In this document: positions 17,046-26,073 of the stretch, piece by piece
How positions within the stretch are numbered: the first letter of the stretch is position 1
How the letters are laid out: the number at the start of each line of letters is the position of its first letter
Assembly: GCF_003704105.1 (NCBI RefSeq)
Contig: NZ_QUOQ01000009.1
Span: 1-48,210, forward strand
Direction of reading: 5' to 3'
Source: Brevundimonas lutea
GTDB lineage: Bacteria > Pseudomonadota > Alphaproteobacteria > Caulobacterales > Caulobacteraceae
DNA length: 48,210 nucleotides
Program-made: the position numbers and the translations under genes
Notes under the pieces: generated by a model
What the model saw: only the letters and a program-made list of their open reading frames with translations
The model's database searches: none
Told to the model about the DNA's origin: nothing

Positions 17046-17798
17046 TCAAGCTCTTGCCGGTCTATCGGCCGGCTGACCCATTGCGTCGCGCAGGTTCTTC
17101 ATCGTGGCGTAGCACTCGCACGCCTGTCGCTCTAGGGCGGGGACGTCGCGTATCCGGATGCGGCCGCGCGCATAGTCTAACATCCCGCGCCGCTTCATTG
17201 AGATCGCGACGCCCGAGATGGTCGTGCGCTGGGTCGCCACCATCGTGGCGAGCATCTCCTGGGTCATTTCCAGTTCGTTCAGACCCGACTTGTCCTGGCA
17301 GACGAGAAGCACCCGCGCCAGACGGTGTTCCGCGCGGTGCACCGCGTGACAGGCGATCTCCTGTCGGGCCTCCGTGAGCAGAAACTCGATGTGCCGCCCT
17401 ATCGCCCGACGAAAGGTCAGGCTCGTGTTGAACGCCTTCCGATATGGTTGGGTCGGCACCCGCCAGAACGTCCCCGGCGTCTGGACGATGACACGGGAGT
17501 GCATCAACCCGCCCCCGCAGGCCTCGACGAAGCCGGCGCCGCTTTCGCGCCCCAGAATCGAGCTTACGACGTGCTGACCGCTGAACAGCACCGACACGAT
17601 CGACACCAGGCCCCGGCGTGGAAAGTAGACGTTGTCGATCTCGGAGCCGGGCTCGTAGAGCACCTCGCCCGCCTCAACCTCGCTTTCGACCAGATGCGGG
17701 CGCAACCTCGCCAGGTCGTCGGCAGGGAAACTGTCGAGCAAGAAATTCCCTGTGGGAACCGCGTCCGACGACGGCTCCGCTGTTCTTTTGACGCTCAT
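17046..17798 (-). CDS. Crp/Fnr-family transcriptional regulator
   Basis: A 250-residue regulator. The N-terminal cyclic-nucleotide-like beta barrel begins FLLDSFPADDLARLRPHLVE and contains YEPGSEIDNVYFPRRGLVSIV, a form typical of Crp/Fnr proteins with no cAMP pocket consensus. The C-terminal winged helix includes LEMTQEMLATMVATQRTTISGVAISMKRRGML, where the recognition helix has QRTTIS. There is no Cys cluster for an iron-sulfur centre. It stands alone, so its targets are unknown. Proteins of this type are common and numerous in Caulobacterales. Confidence 0.85.
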   Translation of the reverse strand: MSVKRTAEPSSDAVPTGNFLLDSFPADDLARLRPHLVESEVEAGEVLYEPGSEIDNVYFPRRGLVSIVSVLFSGQHVVSSILGRESGAGFVEACGGGLMHSRVIVQTPGTFWRVPTQPYRKAFNTSLTFRRAIGRHIEFLLTEARQEIACHAVHRAEHRLARVLLVCQDKSGLNELEMTQEMLATMVATQRTTISGVAISMKRRGMLDYARGRIRIRDVPALERQACECYATMKNLRDAMGQPADRPARA

Positions 17799-17890
17799 CG
17801 CCCCTCCCGAACGACTATGTCGAGTTCTGTCAGACGACGACGCTTCAAGTTGTTACGCCGTTCATCTAGCTGAAAGAGATGAGATGCGCC

Positions 17891-18106
17891 ATGGGACGTT
17901 TTCTCGATCGACTCTCGACGGAAGACCCCACCTACCGATTGGAGGAGACCGCTGACGGCTTCGCGTTGATCCGCCGGGACGGTCAGGCTGAGGCGTTTAA
18001 CGCCTTCGCGCGGAACCTGATCGATCAGGCTACGGACGAATTCGCTGTTTTCGCCACATCGGATGGGCATCTCGGCTACGAGCGTGTGTTCTTGATCCCC
18101 GCCTGA
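17891..18106 (+). CDS. Small uncharacterised protein, about 71 residues
   Basis: This frame begins MGRFLDRLSTEDPTYRLEET and ends in YERVFLIPA. An ATG four codons earlier at 17879 is possible, but the purine-rich GAGATGAG just before 17891 favours the later start. It has a balanced, globular composition and gene-like codon use, with no membrane helix or known motif. It is divergent from the Crp/Fnr gene, 92 bases away, so the regulator may control it (inference). Confidence 0.6.
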   Translation: MGRFLDRLSTEDPTYRLEETADGFALIRRDGQAEAFNAFARNLIDQATDEFAVFATSDGHLGYERVFLIPA

Positions 18107-18193
18107 TCCAAGCCGCGCTGGCGGCATCGGCGGCATGACGCGGAGGTCGGGTTTGCGCGCCGGCGTCACGTGATCAACCAATTCCCCCCTCCA

Positions 18194-18442
18194 TCAGGGC
18201 TCGAAGCGCTCGCCGAGTTGAACCAGACCCCGGCGAATTCAGCTTATCATCGTGCTCAGCGGCACTGCCTCTTTCTTGGCCACGGCGTCGTAGGTGAGGT
18301 TTTCAAAGAAGGCCGCGCGGATCGCGTTTCGGCTGCGGTTGTGGAGCCCATCGAGGCACGCCTTGAGCCTCGCGCGTCTTGCGAACTCTGAATGGAGGCG
18401 ACGGCCTGCGCGGCGCATCGTCGGCGAGATTGAGGGCTCCAT
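18194..18442 (-). pseudogene. ECF-type sigma factor, region 4, with a nonsense codon
   Basis: The minus strand reads RLKACLDGLHNRSRNAIRAA, then FFENLTYDAVAKKEAVPLSTMIS, stop, then IRRGLVQLGERFEP, stop, all in one frame. This is the helix-turn-helix region 4 of a SigK/ECF-like sigma factor, whose family ending is VPLGTMKSWIRRGL. The conserved Trp codon TGG has become TGA at 18239-18241, and the Lys two codons earlier is an Ile codon. Region 2 is missing upstream. So this is the truncated, nonsense-mutated 3' end of a sigma gene. Confidence 0.75.
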
Positions 18443-18595
18443 CGACCAGCTTCCAAGGGCTATGGGGCCGGGTTGCCGTGGTGGGGGCCATGGGGGGGGG
18501 GCCGCGGGGGCCGCTGTATTGTGGAAATCGGGCCGGCGTGGCGGTGTTGGCTTGGCGCTACTGACGACCGGGATAGCCCGCTCGATGCGTCCGGT

Positions 18596-21247
18596 TCAGA
18601 ATCGTCGATGAAGGCCGAGCCGGATCACGCGGCCGCGCGGGTCGGCGACCATGGGGTCGTATCCGAGGGCGTACTGGGCCAGGGGCGGATCCTCGTCGGC
18701 CAGGTTGGTGACGCCGAGGCTGACGTCGAGCCCGGCGCCCAGGGTTCGGACATAGTGGACGTCGACGAGGGTCTGGGAGGCGATGTCGGAGCGGGTGATG
18801 CCGGCGCGGTCGTTGCGGTAGCCTTGGGTGTAGCGCGCCGACATGGTCAGGGCGTTGCTCGCGTCCCGCCAGCCCAGGTCGATGCGCCCGCGGTTTCTCG
18901 GCATGGACCGGGCGAGCGTGTTGAGATTGGTCGATCCCACCGCCGAGAGGGGCGGGGCGGCGTCGTCCTCCCGGAGCGCGTAGCGATCGATGTAGGTCCA
19001 GTGGGCCGATACGGACAGCGTGCCGGCGGCGAGGGGGCGATGGTACCGCGCCGCGAGATCGAGGCCCCGGGTCTCGACCCGCGAGGCGTTGACGAAATCC
19101 AGCCAGATCAGGGTGAGGGTTCCATCGGGGCCACGGCTCAGCCGTGACTGGGCTTCCGTTCCGCTGAGGCCGTCCGCGGTGTCCCGGGCGGACCGGTCGA
19201 TGACCGCCTGGGCCGATTGTTTGACCACCAGGTCGCGGGTGTCGACGTGCCAGGCGTCGACGGACAGGGTCAGGGCGTCCGTGGGCGTCCAGTCCAACCC
19301 CAGGCTCGCGTGTTCCGAGCGCTCGGGGGCGAGATCGGCCCCGCCGGACGCCAGGGTGTTGACGAAGACGAAGGCGCCGCGATCGAGCACCGACGGCTGG
19401 GCGGCCTGGGTCCCCCGGGTCTGGAAGACGGACGGGGCGCGAAAGGCCCGTCCGGCCGAGGCGCGGGCGGTGAGCTGGGGCGTCAGGCGCCAGGACATCG
19501 CCAGCCTGGGGCTCAGCGCCGCCTCGTCGCCCTGGCGCTCGTGACGCAGGGCCAGCTGCAGCTCCAGCCTGTCGTCCAGCCGCGCCCGGGCCTCGGCGAA
19601 GGCCGCCCGGCTGTCCTGGGCGCCGGCGAAGTCCGGAGAGAGGCCGGCGGTCAGGAGCTCGCCGGCGTTCACCAGATCGCTCCAGTCGTGGCGGAACCGG
19701 GCGCGCCGCCACTGCGCGCCGAAGACGGCCTCGAGCGACAGGCGGTCGCTCCGATACAGGGTGCGGCCGGCGTCGAGGTCGACCGTGTGGAGGCCCGCGA
19801 CGCCCCTGAGGCCCGTGGAGCCGATCAGACTGTCGACGAGGGCGTCGGAGTTGGGCGTGCCGACGCCGAGCCGGGCGCTGCCGAAGGGGTTGAAATAGGC
19901 GCAGCCGCCCTCGCCGGGCGCGCCGGTGTCGGGATCGCAGTCCGGGCCGCCGAAGCCCAGAAGGGCGGCCTGGAAGGCGGAGCCGATGACGTCGGGCTTG
20001 TCGTAGCGCACCTGCTGCCGGCTGGAGGCGGCGGTCACGGACCACCGCCAGCCGAGGTGGTCGCCCGAGGCGCCCCCCGCCAGCCGCCACGTCCGGTAGT
20101 CGAAGTCGGCGACCGAGGCGCCGGCCTCGGCCCCGAGCAGCCGGCCCCGGAACAGGACCGTTTCGCCGAAGGGATTGTCGGGGTGGTCGGCCGGAACCAC
20201 CAGGCTGCGCGCCAGGATGGGCAGGGACGGCGACTGGCGGGCCCGGGTGCGGGTGTCCGAGCCGGCGGCCTGGGCCCAGACCTCCATGTCTCCCCAAGGG
20301 GCCCGCAGATCGGCGAACAGCTGGGTCCGGGTCTCCTCGGGCGCCGGGTCGAAGAAGTCGGAATAGTCCAGGCGGCAGAAGGGATCGGCCGGCCCGGTGC
20401 GGAAGGCGGATTCGAACCGGGGGTCGTCGCAGTCGGGATCGGGAACGAAGGCCCCGGCCCCGGGCCGGAAATAGGAGCCCGGCTGGCCGTAGCTGGTCAC
20501 CGCGGTCCAGGGCGCCCGCCCGTGGGTTTCCGCCTGGGTGAAGGCGCGCTCGTCGGAGGACAGGGGAGACCGATGAAAATGGGAGGCGGCCACGACCAGC
20601 TCCGCCGGGCCGAGCGGCCGTCCGGCCAGCCCCTGGACCAGGGTTTCTCCAAAACCCCGGCCGAGATCATGCCGGAGATCCAGTTCGGGACGCCGCGGGC
20701 CCCGCCGGGTGACATAATTGACGACGCCCGCCACCGCGTCGGAGCCGTAGAGGGCCGAGGCGCCGTCCGTCATCACCTCGATCCGTTCAAGGGCGATGAG
20801 GGGGACGAGCGAATTGATGTCGACGAAGCTGGAGCCGTCCGTCGCCACCACGGCGCTCGACGTCCAGCGGACGCCGTCGACCAGCACCAGGCTGGAGCCG
20901 AGGCCCAGATTGCGGAAATTGAACTGGGCTGTTCCCGAGGACTGGGGCTGGTTCAGCTGGTCGATCTGGAACTCCGAGCCGGAGTTGGCGGTGGACAGCC
21001 CGGGCAGCCGGGCGGCGTCGCCGCCCATCCTGTCGATGTCCTCGCGGGAGATCAGCGCCAGGGGCGTCAGGCGACGGCCGCCCGCCAGGCGCGATCCGGT
21101 CACCACCACCTCGTCCAGGCGGGTGACGTCGGATGCGGTCTGGGCCCTCGCCGGGGTTGCGGTCCCAAGGGCGGCCAGGGGGGCCGCGACGAGAGCGGCG
21201 CAGATCGCCGCGGCGCGGGGGTCGCGCCGAATCGGGGGACGAGACAT
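18596..21247 (-). CDS. TonB-dependent outer-membrane receptor
   Basis: An 883-residue receptor for active uptake across the outer membrane. It has a signal peptide (RRDPRAAAICAALVAAPLAALG, ending ATPARAQ), then a TonB box/plug region LDEVVVTGSRLAGGRR and the plug core with DGASALYGSDAVAGVVNYVT. A long beta barrel follows and ends in a terminal Phe (RLGLHRRF), the outer-membrane insertion signal. The ATG at 21247 is preferred over one 12 codons earlier because it directly precedes the Arg-rich signal peptide. The substrate is unknown: no Fur box, B12 riboswitch or polysaccharide locus is adjacent. It lies 173 bases downstream of the LOV kinase on the same strand. Confidence 0.93.
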   Translation of the reverse strand: MSRPPIRRDPRAAAICAALVAAPLAALGTATPARAQTASDVTRLDEVVVTGSRLAGGRRLTPLALISREDIDRMGGDAARLPGLSTANSGSEFQIDQLNQPQSSGTAQFNFRNLGLGSSLVLVDGVRWTSSAVVATDGSSFVDINSLVPLIALERIEVMTDGASALYGSDAVAGVVNYVTRRGPRRPELDLRHDLGRGFGETLVQGLAGRPLGPAELVVAASHFHRSPLSSDERAFTQAETHGRAPWTAVTSYGQPGSYFRPGAGAFVPDPDCDDPRFESAFRTGPADPFCRLDYSDFFDPAPEETRTQLFADLRAPWGDMEVWAQAAGSDTRTRARQSPSLPILARSLVVPADHPDNPFGETVLFRGRLLGAEAGASVADFDYRTWRLAGGASGDHLGWRWSVTAASSRQQVRYDKPDVIGSAFQAALLGFGGPDCDPDTGAPGEGGCAYFNPFGSARLGVGTPNSDALVDSLIGSTGLRGVAGLHTVDLDAGRTLYRSDRLSLEAVFGAQWRRARFRHDWSDLVNAGELLTAGLSPDFAGAQDSRAAFAEARARLDDRLELQLALRHERQGDEAALSPRLAMSWRLTPQLTARASAGRAFRAPSVFQTRGTQAAQPSVLDRGAFVFVNTLASGGADLAPERSEHASLGLDWTPTDALTLSVDAWHVDTRDLVVKQSAQAVIDRSARDTADGLSGTEAQSRLSRGPDGTLTLIWLDFVNASRVETRGLDLAARYHRPLAAGTLSVSAHWTYIDRYALREDDAAPPLSAVGSTNLNTLARSMPRNRGRIDLGWRDASNALTMSARYTQGYRNDRAGITRSDIASQTLVDVHYVRTLGAGLDVSLGVTNLADEDPPLAQYALGYDPMVADPRGRVIRLGLHRRF

Positions 21248-21420
21248 GGGGGCTCTATAGAAGCGGCGGGAAGGTCGGACCACCGGGCCCGATGTGCGGG
21301 AATGACGGTCGTCAGTCCCACCGGCGATGCCGCCCGAAGACGGGACGACACGACTTTCGATCCGACGGCGAGGGGAGGCGGCCGACAGGGCGGCGGCGAT
21401 ACCGCGGAGGCGGGGCCTTG

Positions 21421-24045
21421 TCAGTCTTTCCGCAGGATGACGCTGACCCGGCGCCCCAGCTCATCCATGGCGAAGGGTTTGGTCAGGACCTGCATACCGG
21501 GATCGAGGTAGCCGTGGCTGAGGACGGCATTCTCCGCATAGCCCGTGATGAACAACACCTTCAGCCCGGGTCGCGCCAGCCGGGCGGCGTCGGCGACCTG
21601 CCGCCCGTTCATGCCGCCGGGCAGACCGACGTCGGTGATCAGCAGATCGATCCGTCGGTTGCTCTGCAGGACCGCCAGGCCGCTGCGGCCGTCGTCCGCC
21701 TCGATCGTCGTGTAGCCGAGCTCCGACAGAACCTCGGAGGTCAGCATGCGGACCGTGGGCTCGTCATCGACGATCAGCACCGTCTCGCCCTGGGTGGTGT
21801 GTGGGGCGTCGGCGAGGGCGGCGAGCTCATCCCCGTCCTCGGCGCCGCCGAGATGGCGGGGCAGATAGAGGCAGACCATGGTCCCCTCGCCGGGCTCCGA
21901 ATAGATGCGGACCTGGCCGCCGGACTGTTTGACGAAGCCATAGATCATCGACAGGCCCAGACCGGTGCCATGGCCGATGGGTTTGGTGGTGAAGAAGGGC
22001 TCGAAGGCCCGGGCGATGATCTCGGGCGGCATGCCCCCGCCCGTGTCGGACACGCACAGGGACACATACTGGCCGGGCTCCAGCTCGCGCTCGGCGGCGG
22101 CTCGCGCGTCGAGCCACCGGTTGCCCGATTCGATCGTCACCGTGCCGCCGCCCGGCATGGCGTCGCGCGCATTGATGCAGAGGTTCAGAAGGGCGTTCTC
22201 GAGCTGGCCGGGATCGACCAGGGTCGGCCAGAGACCTGCAGCGTGTACCGACTCGACCGTGATGTCGGGCCCCATGGTCCGCTGGATCAGCTCCTCCATG
22301 CCGCTCGTGAGCTTGCGGATGTCGGTGGGCCTGGGATCGAGCGTCTGCCGCCGGGAGAACGCCAGCAGACGATGGGTCAGGGAGGCGGCGCGCCGCGCCG
22401 CGCCCTGGGCCGCGGTGATGAACCGGTCGGTGTCCGAAATCCGCCCCTCCGCCAGCCGCTTGCCGATCATGTCGAGGCTGCCGGTGATGCCGGTCAGCAG
22501 ATTGTTGAAGTCGTGGGCGATGCCGCCCGTCAGCTGGCCGACCGCCTCCATTTTCTGGGATTGGCGGAGCGCGGACTCCGCCTCCATCAGCGCGGAGGTG
22601 CGCTCCTCGACCTGCCGTTCCAGGGAGGCCGCCAGGGTGGCCAGATGCCGCTCGGCGCGTCGGCGCTCGGTCGCGGACCGGGTCCGTTCCGCCACGTCGC
22701 GGATGAAGGCCATCTCGTCATCCGGCCAGGCCCGTGCGGTCTCGTGATTGAGATAGAGCAGCGCGACCAGCCCGCCCTCTTCGGTCAGGGGCATGTTGAT
22801 CACCGCCCTGGCGCTGATCGATTCGAGCGCGCCGGCCGTGGCCGAGGTGCGCGGATCGGTGCGCGCATCGACGATCTGGACCGTCTCTCCGCGCTTGAGG
22901 TCCTCGATGTAGGTCCCGAAATCCCGGAAGCTGAGAACGCCGGCGAGCGTGTGGATGCCGGGCGCATTCCAGTCCCGGTCGATCGTTATGGTCTCGGCGT
23001 CGCGGTCGACCAGGCCGTAGCCCGCGCGGCTGACCTCAAGGGTCCGGCCGAGGATCTCGGCCACCGCGAACGAGATGTCCGCGGGGTCCTTCAGGTCACG
23101 CAGGGCGTCGCCGAGCTCGATCAGGGCGGTGCGCATGCGCTCGGCGCGAACCTGGCGGGTGATGTCGGTCGTGACGCCGGCGATACGCATCGGACGTCCG
23201 TCAGCGTCGGGAATGATGACGCCTTTGGCCGACATCCATCGGGTCTCGCCGGCCGGGGTGACGATCCGGTGGACAATCTGGTAGTCCGCGCCGTTCTCGA
23301 TCGTGGCCCGGCTCTGCGCCCGCACCGCCTCGCGATCGTCGGGGTGGATCAGCGACTGACGGTCCTCGTAGGACAGGGGCCGGTCCCTGGGCCATCCCAT
23401 CAGCAGACGATAGCTCTCGGACGCCGTCAGCGACCAGGTGGCGACGTCGACGCTCCACGCCCCCATCCCTCCGGCCTGCATCGCGAGCGCGAGCTCGCGA
23501 TCGCGTTCCCGCTCGCGGGTCATGGTGGCGGTGAGCTGCGCCGTCAGGGCGTCGTTGTCGCTGGCGAGCGTGTTGAGCGTCTCGAGTTCTTCCGTGACAT
23601 CGACCAGGCTCGCGAAATAATAGGCCAGGTCGCCGTGGGCGTCGGACACGGGCGCCATGACGAGCCGGTTCCAGAACGTCGTGCCATCCTTGCGATAGTT
23701 GCGGATGTCGACCTTGATCGGCTGCGCCCGATCGACGGCCTCGCGGATCTGTCCGACCGTTGCGGGGTCCGTCTCGGGGCCCTGGAGGAAGCGGCAGTTT
23801 CGGCCGAGGATCTCGGCGCGGTCATAGCCGGTCAGACCGCAGAAGGAGTCATTGGCGAAGACGATGGGATTGTCGGCCAGACGGGGATCCGTGATGATCA
23901 TCGGCATCCGCGTGGCGCGGACGGCGGCGACGAACGGATCAGTGCCACGGTCCAACCCGACGACTTCGTCGGCGATCCGTTCGGCGTCGCGGGCTCGCAG
24001 GGACTGCTCGCCGGATGCGCTCTCCACGTCCTTGGCCAATCTCAT
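21421..24045 (-). CDS. Hybrid histidine kinase with LOV, PAS, GAF, kinase and receiver domains
   Basis: An 874-residue soluble hybrid kinase. Residues about 35-155 are a LOV blue-light domain: GRNCRFLQ with photoactive Cys84, then NYRKDGTTFWN with flavin-contacting Asn116 and Asn126. The usual Gln before DVT is Leu147 here (FASLVDVT). Domains that follow are a PAS_3 fold (about 185-305), a GAF domain (about 315-465), a coiled linker, the HisKA phosphorylation site GGIAHDFNNLLTGI, an ATPase with NLCINARDAMPGGG and DTGGGMPPE, and a C-terminal receiver with LLITDVGLPGG and KPF. No membrane segment is seen. It is divergent from the TetR-like and EAL genes and upstream of a TonB receptor; its output is not readable. 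Confidence 0.93.
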   Translation of the reverse strand: MRLAKDVESASGEQSLRARDAERIADEVVGLDRGTDPFVAAVRATRMPMIITDPRLADNPIVFANDSFCGLTGYDRAEILGRNCRFLQGPETDPATVGQIREAVDRAQPIKVDIRNYRKDGTTFWNRLVMAPVSDAHGDLAYYFASLVDVTEELETLNTLASDNDALTAQLTATMTRERERDRELALAMQAGGMGAWSVDVATWSLTASESYRLLMGWPRDRPLSYEDRQSLIHPDDREAVRAQSRATIENGADYQIVHRIVTPAGETRWMSAKGVIIPDADGRPMRIAGVTTDITRQVRAERMRTALIELGDALRDLKDPADISFAVAEILGRTLEVSRAGYGLVDRDAETITIDRDWNAPGIHTLAGVLSFRDFGTYIEDLKRGETVQIVDARTDPRTSATAGALESISARAVINMPLTEEGGLVALLYLNHETARAWPDDEMAFIRDVAERTRSATERRRAERHLATLAASLERQVEERTSALMEAESALRQSQKMEAVGQLTGGIAHDFNNLLTGITGSLDMIGKRLAEGRISDTDRFITAAQGAARRAASLTHRLLAFSRRQTLDPRPTDIRKLTSGMEELIQRTMGPDITVESVHAAGLWPTLVDPGQLENALLNLCINARDAMPGGGTVTIESGNRWLDARAAAERELEPGQYVSLCVSDTGGGMPPEIIARAFEPFFTTKPIGHGTGLGLSMIYGFVKQSGGQVRIYSEPGEGTMVCLYLPRHLGGAEDGDELAALADAPHTTQGETVLIVDDEPTVRMLTSEVLSELGYTTIEADDGRSGLAVLQSNRRIDLLITDVGLPGGMNGRQVADAARLARPGLKVLFITGYAENAVLSHGYLDPGMQVLTKPFAMDELGRRVSVILRKD

Positions 24046-24493
24046 CCCCCGAGGGTGATGCCCCAGACGCGTGCCGCGCCAAACGGAACAGAGACCCTAG
24101 AACACGGTGAGCGCGGTTCCGTTCTCAGTCGCGCCGAAAAGCGCGAGATCGTCATCGTGCAATATCGGCCGGCGGGTCATGCCGTGGCCGGGGCCGAGCC
24201 ATACACTCCTTATGAACCGGGTGAATCAACCATTGATTCCATTGTTGAATGGCGCTCGGAACCGGGGAGATCATGCGCGGTTGGGCCTGGAGCGCGTCGG
24301 GAGGCCTGGGCCGCCTGGCCGGCCGCCGCCTGTCCGTCACTCGGCCGGGTCTCTCCATTCCTTGTGGCGAAGCTGGCGGTTGTTGAGCGCGGCCCGCGTG
24401 CGGGGGGGGGGGGGGGGGGGCGCCAGGCTCGACGCGTCCTCTGCGGCCTGCCGATACCCGGGCAGAAAAGAGAGACGACCGTGACGCCAAAGC
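24046..24493. other. Intergenic region with a 19-base G run
   Basis: This 448-base stretch separates the LOV kinase from the TetR-like gene. Apart from the G run it holds an A/T-richer patch near 24.21-24.26 kb that may contain a kinase promoter. No convincing gene is seen. A purine-rich AAAAGAGAG at about 24466 would suit the GTG at 24481, but that frame stops after six codons. Confidence 0.4.
24402..24420. repeat. Homopolymer of 19 G
   Basis: Nineteen consecutive G on the plus strand, 60-80 bases before the frameshifted TetR-like gene. Such runs are prone to slippage in cells and to length error in sequencing. Confidence 0.95.
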
Positions 24494-24839
24494 GTGACTA
24501 GCCGGACCCGCGGAAAGCGCGTCACTCGGGACCGGCTGGGCGCGGCCGCCTCGCTCATGATCACCACCCAGGGGCACAGGGCGACGACCCTGCGAAAGAT
24601 CGCCCGGGCCGCCGGCATGTCCACGGGGGCGGTGTTCGCCAACGGGCGGGACAAGGCGGCGATTTACGCCGATCTCTTCGGCGCAGCGCCGGTCGATCCC
24701 CCCGTGAGACGTCTTGCGCTCGCTCTGCTCGCCAAAGCCGCGGCGGGGGCGGCCGATCGACCCGGCCGCCGCGGTCGAGATCCTAGAGACGGACCGGAGG
24801 ATACAAGAGGCGCGCGCCGACGTCCCCGATCCCCTCTAG
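24494..24839 (+). pseudogene. TetR-like DNA-binding protein, frameshifted
   Basis: The frame from GTG 24494 encodes a TetR helix-turn-helix: LGAAASLMITTQGHRATTLR, then KIARAAGMSTGAVFANGRDK. After ALLAKAAAG the frame turns into Arg/Gly-rich noise. Removing one G from the GGGGG at 24745-24749 restores GRPIDPAAAVEILETDRRIQ and a natural end, ARADVPDPL then TAG at 24837. So the intact gene would be a short protein of about 115 residues with little ligand domain. The start is uncertain, since the best ribosome-binding site serves another frame. The shift may be a sequencing error or a real lesion. Confidence 0.65.
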
Positions 24840-24948
24840 CCGGCGAAAGCGGGTCGGCGGATCGACCGCGCGAGCCTCCGGGGCGCAACAAGGGTTTTTT
24901 ACCTTTGTCTGGCTTGAATGGCGGCGTGTTTTCGGAGCGTCTCTCATC

Positions 24949-25728
24949 ATGTCCTGTGTCGCCTGCCGGGAGGGGAATGGTTTCGACCTCCCGATCACCA
25001 TGGCCTTCCAGCCCATCGTCGATGTGACGACGGGGTCAGTGTTCGCCCAGGAGGCCCTGGTGCGGGGCGCCGGCGGCGAGGGGGCCGGCGTGGTGATGGC
25101 GCAGGTGTCTTCGGAGAACCGCTACGCCTTCGACCAGCTGTGCCGCACCACCGCCATCGAGCTGGCGTCCGGGCTCGGCCTTGCCGAAGACGGCGAGTCC
25201 CTCTCGATCAACTTCCTGCCCAACGCCGTCTATGAGCCCAGGGCCTGTATCCGGGTGACCCTGGCGGCGGCGATGCGGACGGGGTTTCCGCTGGACCGGA
25301 TCATCTTCGAGTTCACCGAGAACGAAGCGATCGACACCAACCATCTGCTCAACATCCTGCGGTCCTACCGGGCCATGGGGTTTCGCACCGCCATCGACGA
25401 TTTCGGGGCCGGATTCGCCGGCCTGGGTCTCCTGACCAAGTTCCAGCCCGACATCGTCAAGCTGGACATGGACCTGATCCGCGGGATCGATCGGGACACC
25501 GTCAAACAGGTGGTCGTGCGCAACACCCTGGCAATGTTGCGCGATCTTGGGATCCGGCCGGTTTGCGAAGGGGTGGAGACGGCCGACGAATACGGCGTGC
25601 TGGTCGAGCTGGGCGTTGAGCTCATGCAGGGCTATCTGTTCGCGAGCCCCGCCCTGGCCCAGAGGCCGCGGGTGGCGTGGCCCGAGTCCGCGGTGAGCCT
25701 GGCGGCCGGCGGCGCAGGGGCCCTCTGA
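24949..25728 (+). CDS. EAL-domain cyclic-di-GMP phosphodiesterase
   Basis: A 259-residue protein that is almost only an EAL domain. It has the residues expected for hydrolysis of c-di-GMP to pGpG: EALVR (Glu35), INFLPNA (Asn), EFTENE (Glu), IDDFGAG (Asp-Asp), KLDMDLI (Lys), CEGVET (Glu) and MQGYLF (Gln). So it should be active. There is no GGDEF domain, membrane helix or classical sensor; the first 15 residues carry CxxC (CVAC), which might bind metal. Standalone EAL proteins lower c-di-GMP to favour motility. It is divergent from the LOV hybrid kinase with the TetR-like gene between; a shared light-to-c-di-GMP logic is possible but unproven. Confidence 0.93.
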   Translation: MSCVACREGNGFDLPITMAFQPIVDVTTGSVFAQEALVRGAGGEGAGVVMAQVSSENRYAFDQLCRTTAIELASGLGLAEDGESLSINFLPNAVYEPRACIRVTLAAAMRTGFPLDRIIFEFTENEAIDTNHLLNILRSYRAMGFRTAIDDFGAGFAGLGLLTKFQPDIVKLDMDLIRGIDRDTVKQVVVRNTLAMLRDLGIRPVCEGVETADEYGVLVELGVELMQGYLFASPALAQRPRVAWPESAVSLAAGGAGAL

Positions 25729-26073
25729 CGGCGCCGGGAAACGGACCCTTCGTCCCGTTCAGGGGCGCGGCGAGAGTTCAAGGCCGTTGCCCGATCGGCA
25801 CGCTCACCAGGCCGACGCGGCGCCGACCGGGCTGCGCCACGAAGGTCCCAGCGGCGCGTGCCGCTGTGTGGGGGCGAGGTGAGAGGCCCGACCGCCGACA
25901 GACGGGCCGGACCTCCCTGCCCAGGCTGGAAACGCGGAATGTCCGGGCCCCGGATGTCAAACACAGCACCCTCCCAGCGCCAAGGAAAAACGGAGTCTCG
26001 GAGACGGGGGGATCCGAGACTGGAACTATTTGTCCGTCGGGAGGATTCGTCGGAGCATAACAGGGAGACCGCC
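25729..26073. other. Intergenic region, no gene seen
   Basis: A 345-base gene-free stretch between the EAL gene and the small RRDDKGQF protein. GGAAC occurs at 26022-26026, but no xGTT follows at 16-17 bases, so an EcfG promoter is not claimed. A good AGGGAGA ribosome-binding site lies at its right end. Confidence 0.4.

Noticed and set aside
18239..18241. In-frame TGA as a selenocysteine codon
   Set aside because: The position is a conserved Trp in sigma region 4, no SECIS-like hairpin follows, and region 2 is missing; nonsense decay is simpler.
18558..20297. Long open frames on both strands over the TonB receptor
   Set aside because: They are shadows of the receptor frame, as expected in GC-rich DNA; protein content is low-complexity.
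26022..26046. GGAAC before the small RRDDKGQF gene as an EcfG promoter
   Set aside because: At 16-17 bases there is no xGTT, only GATT-like sequence.
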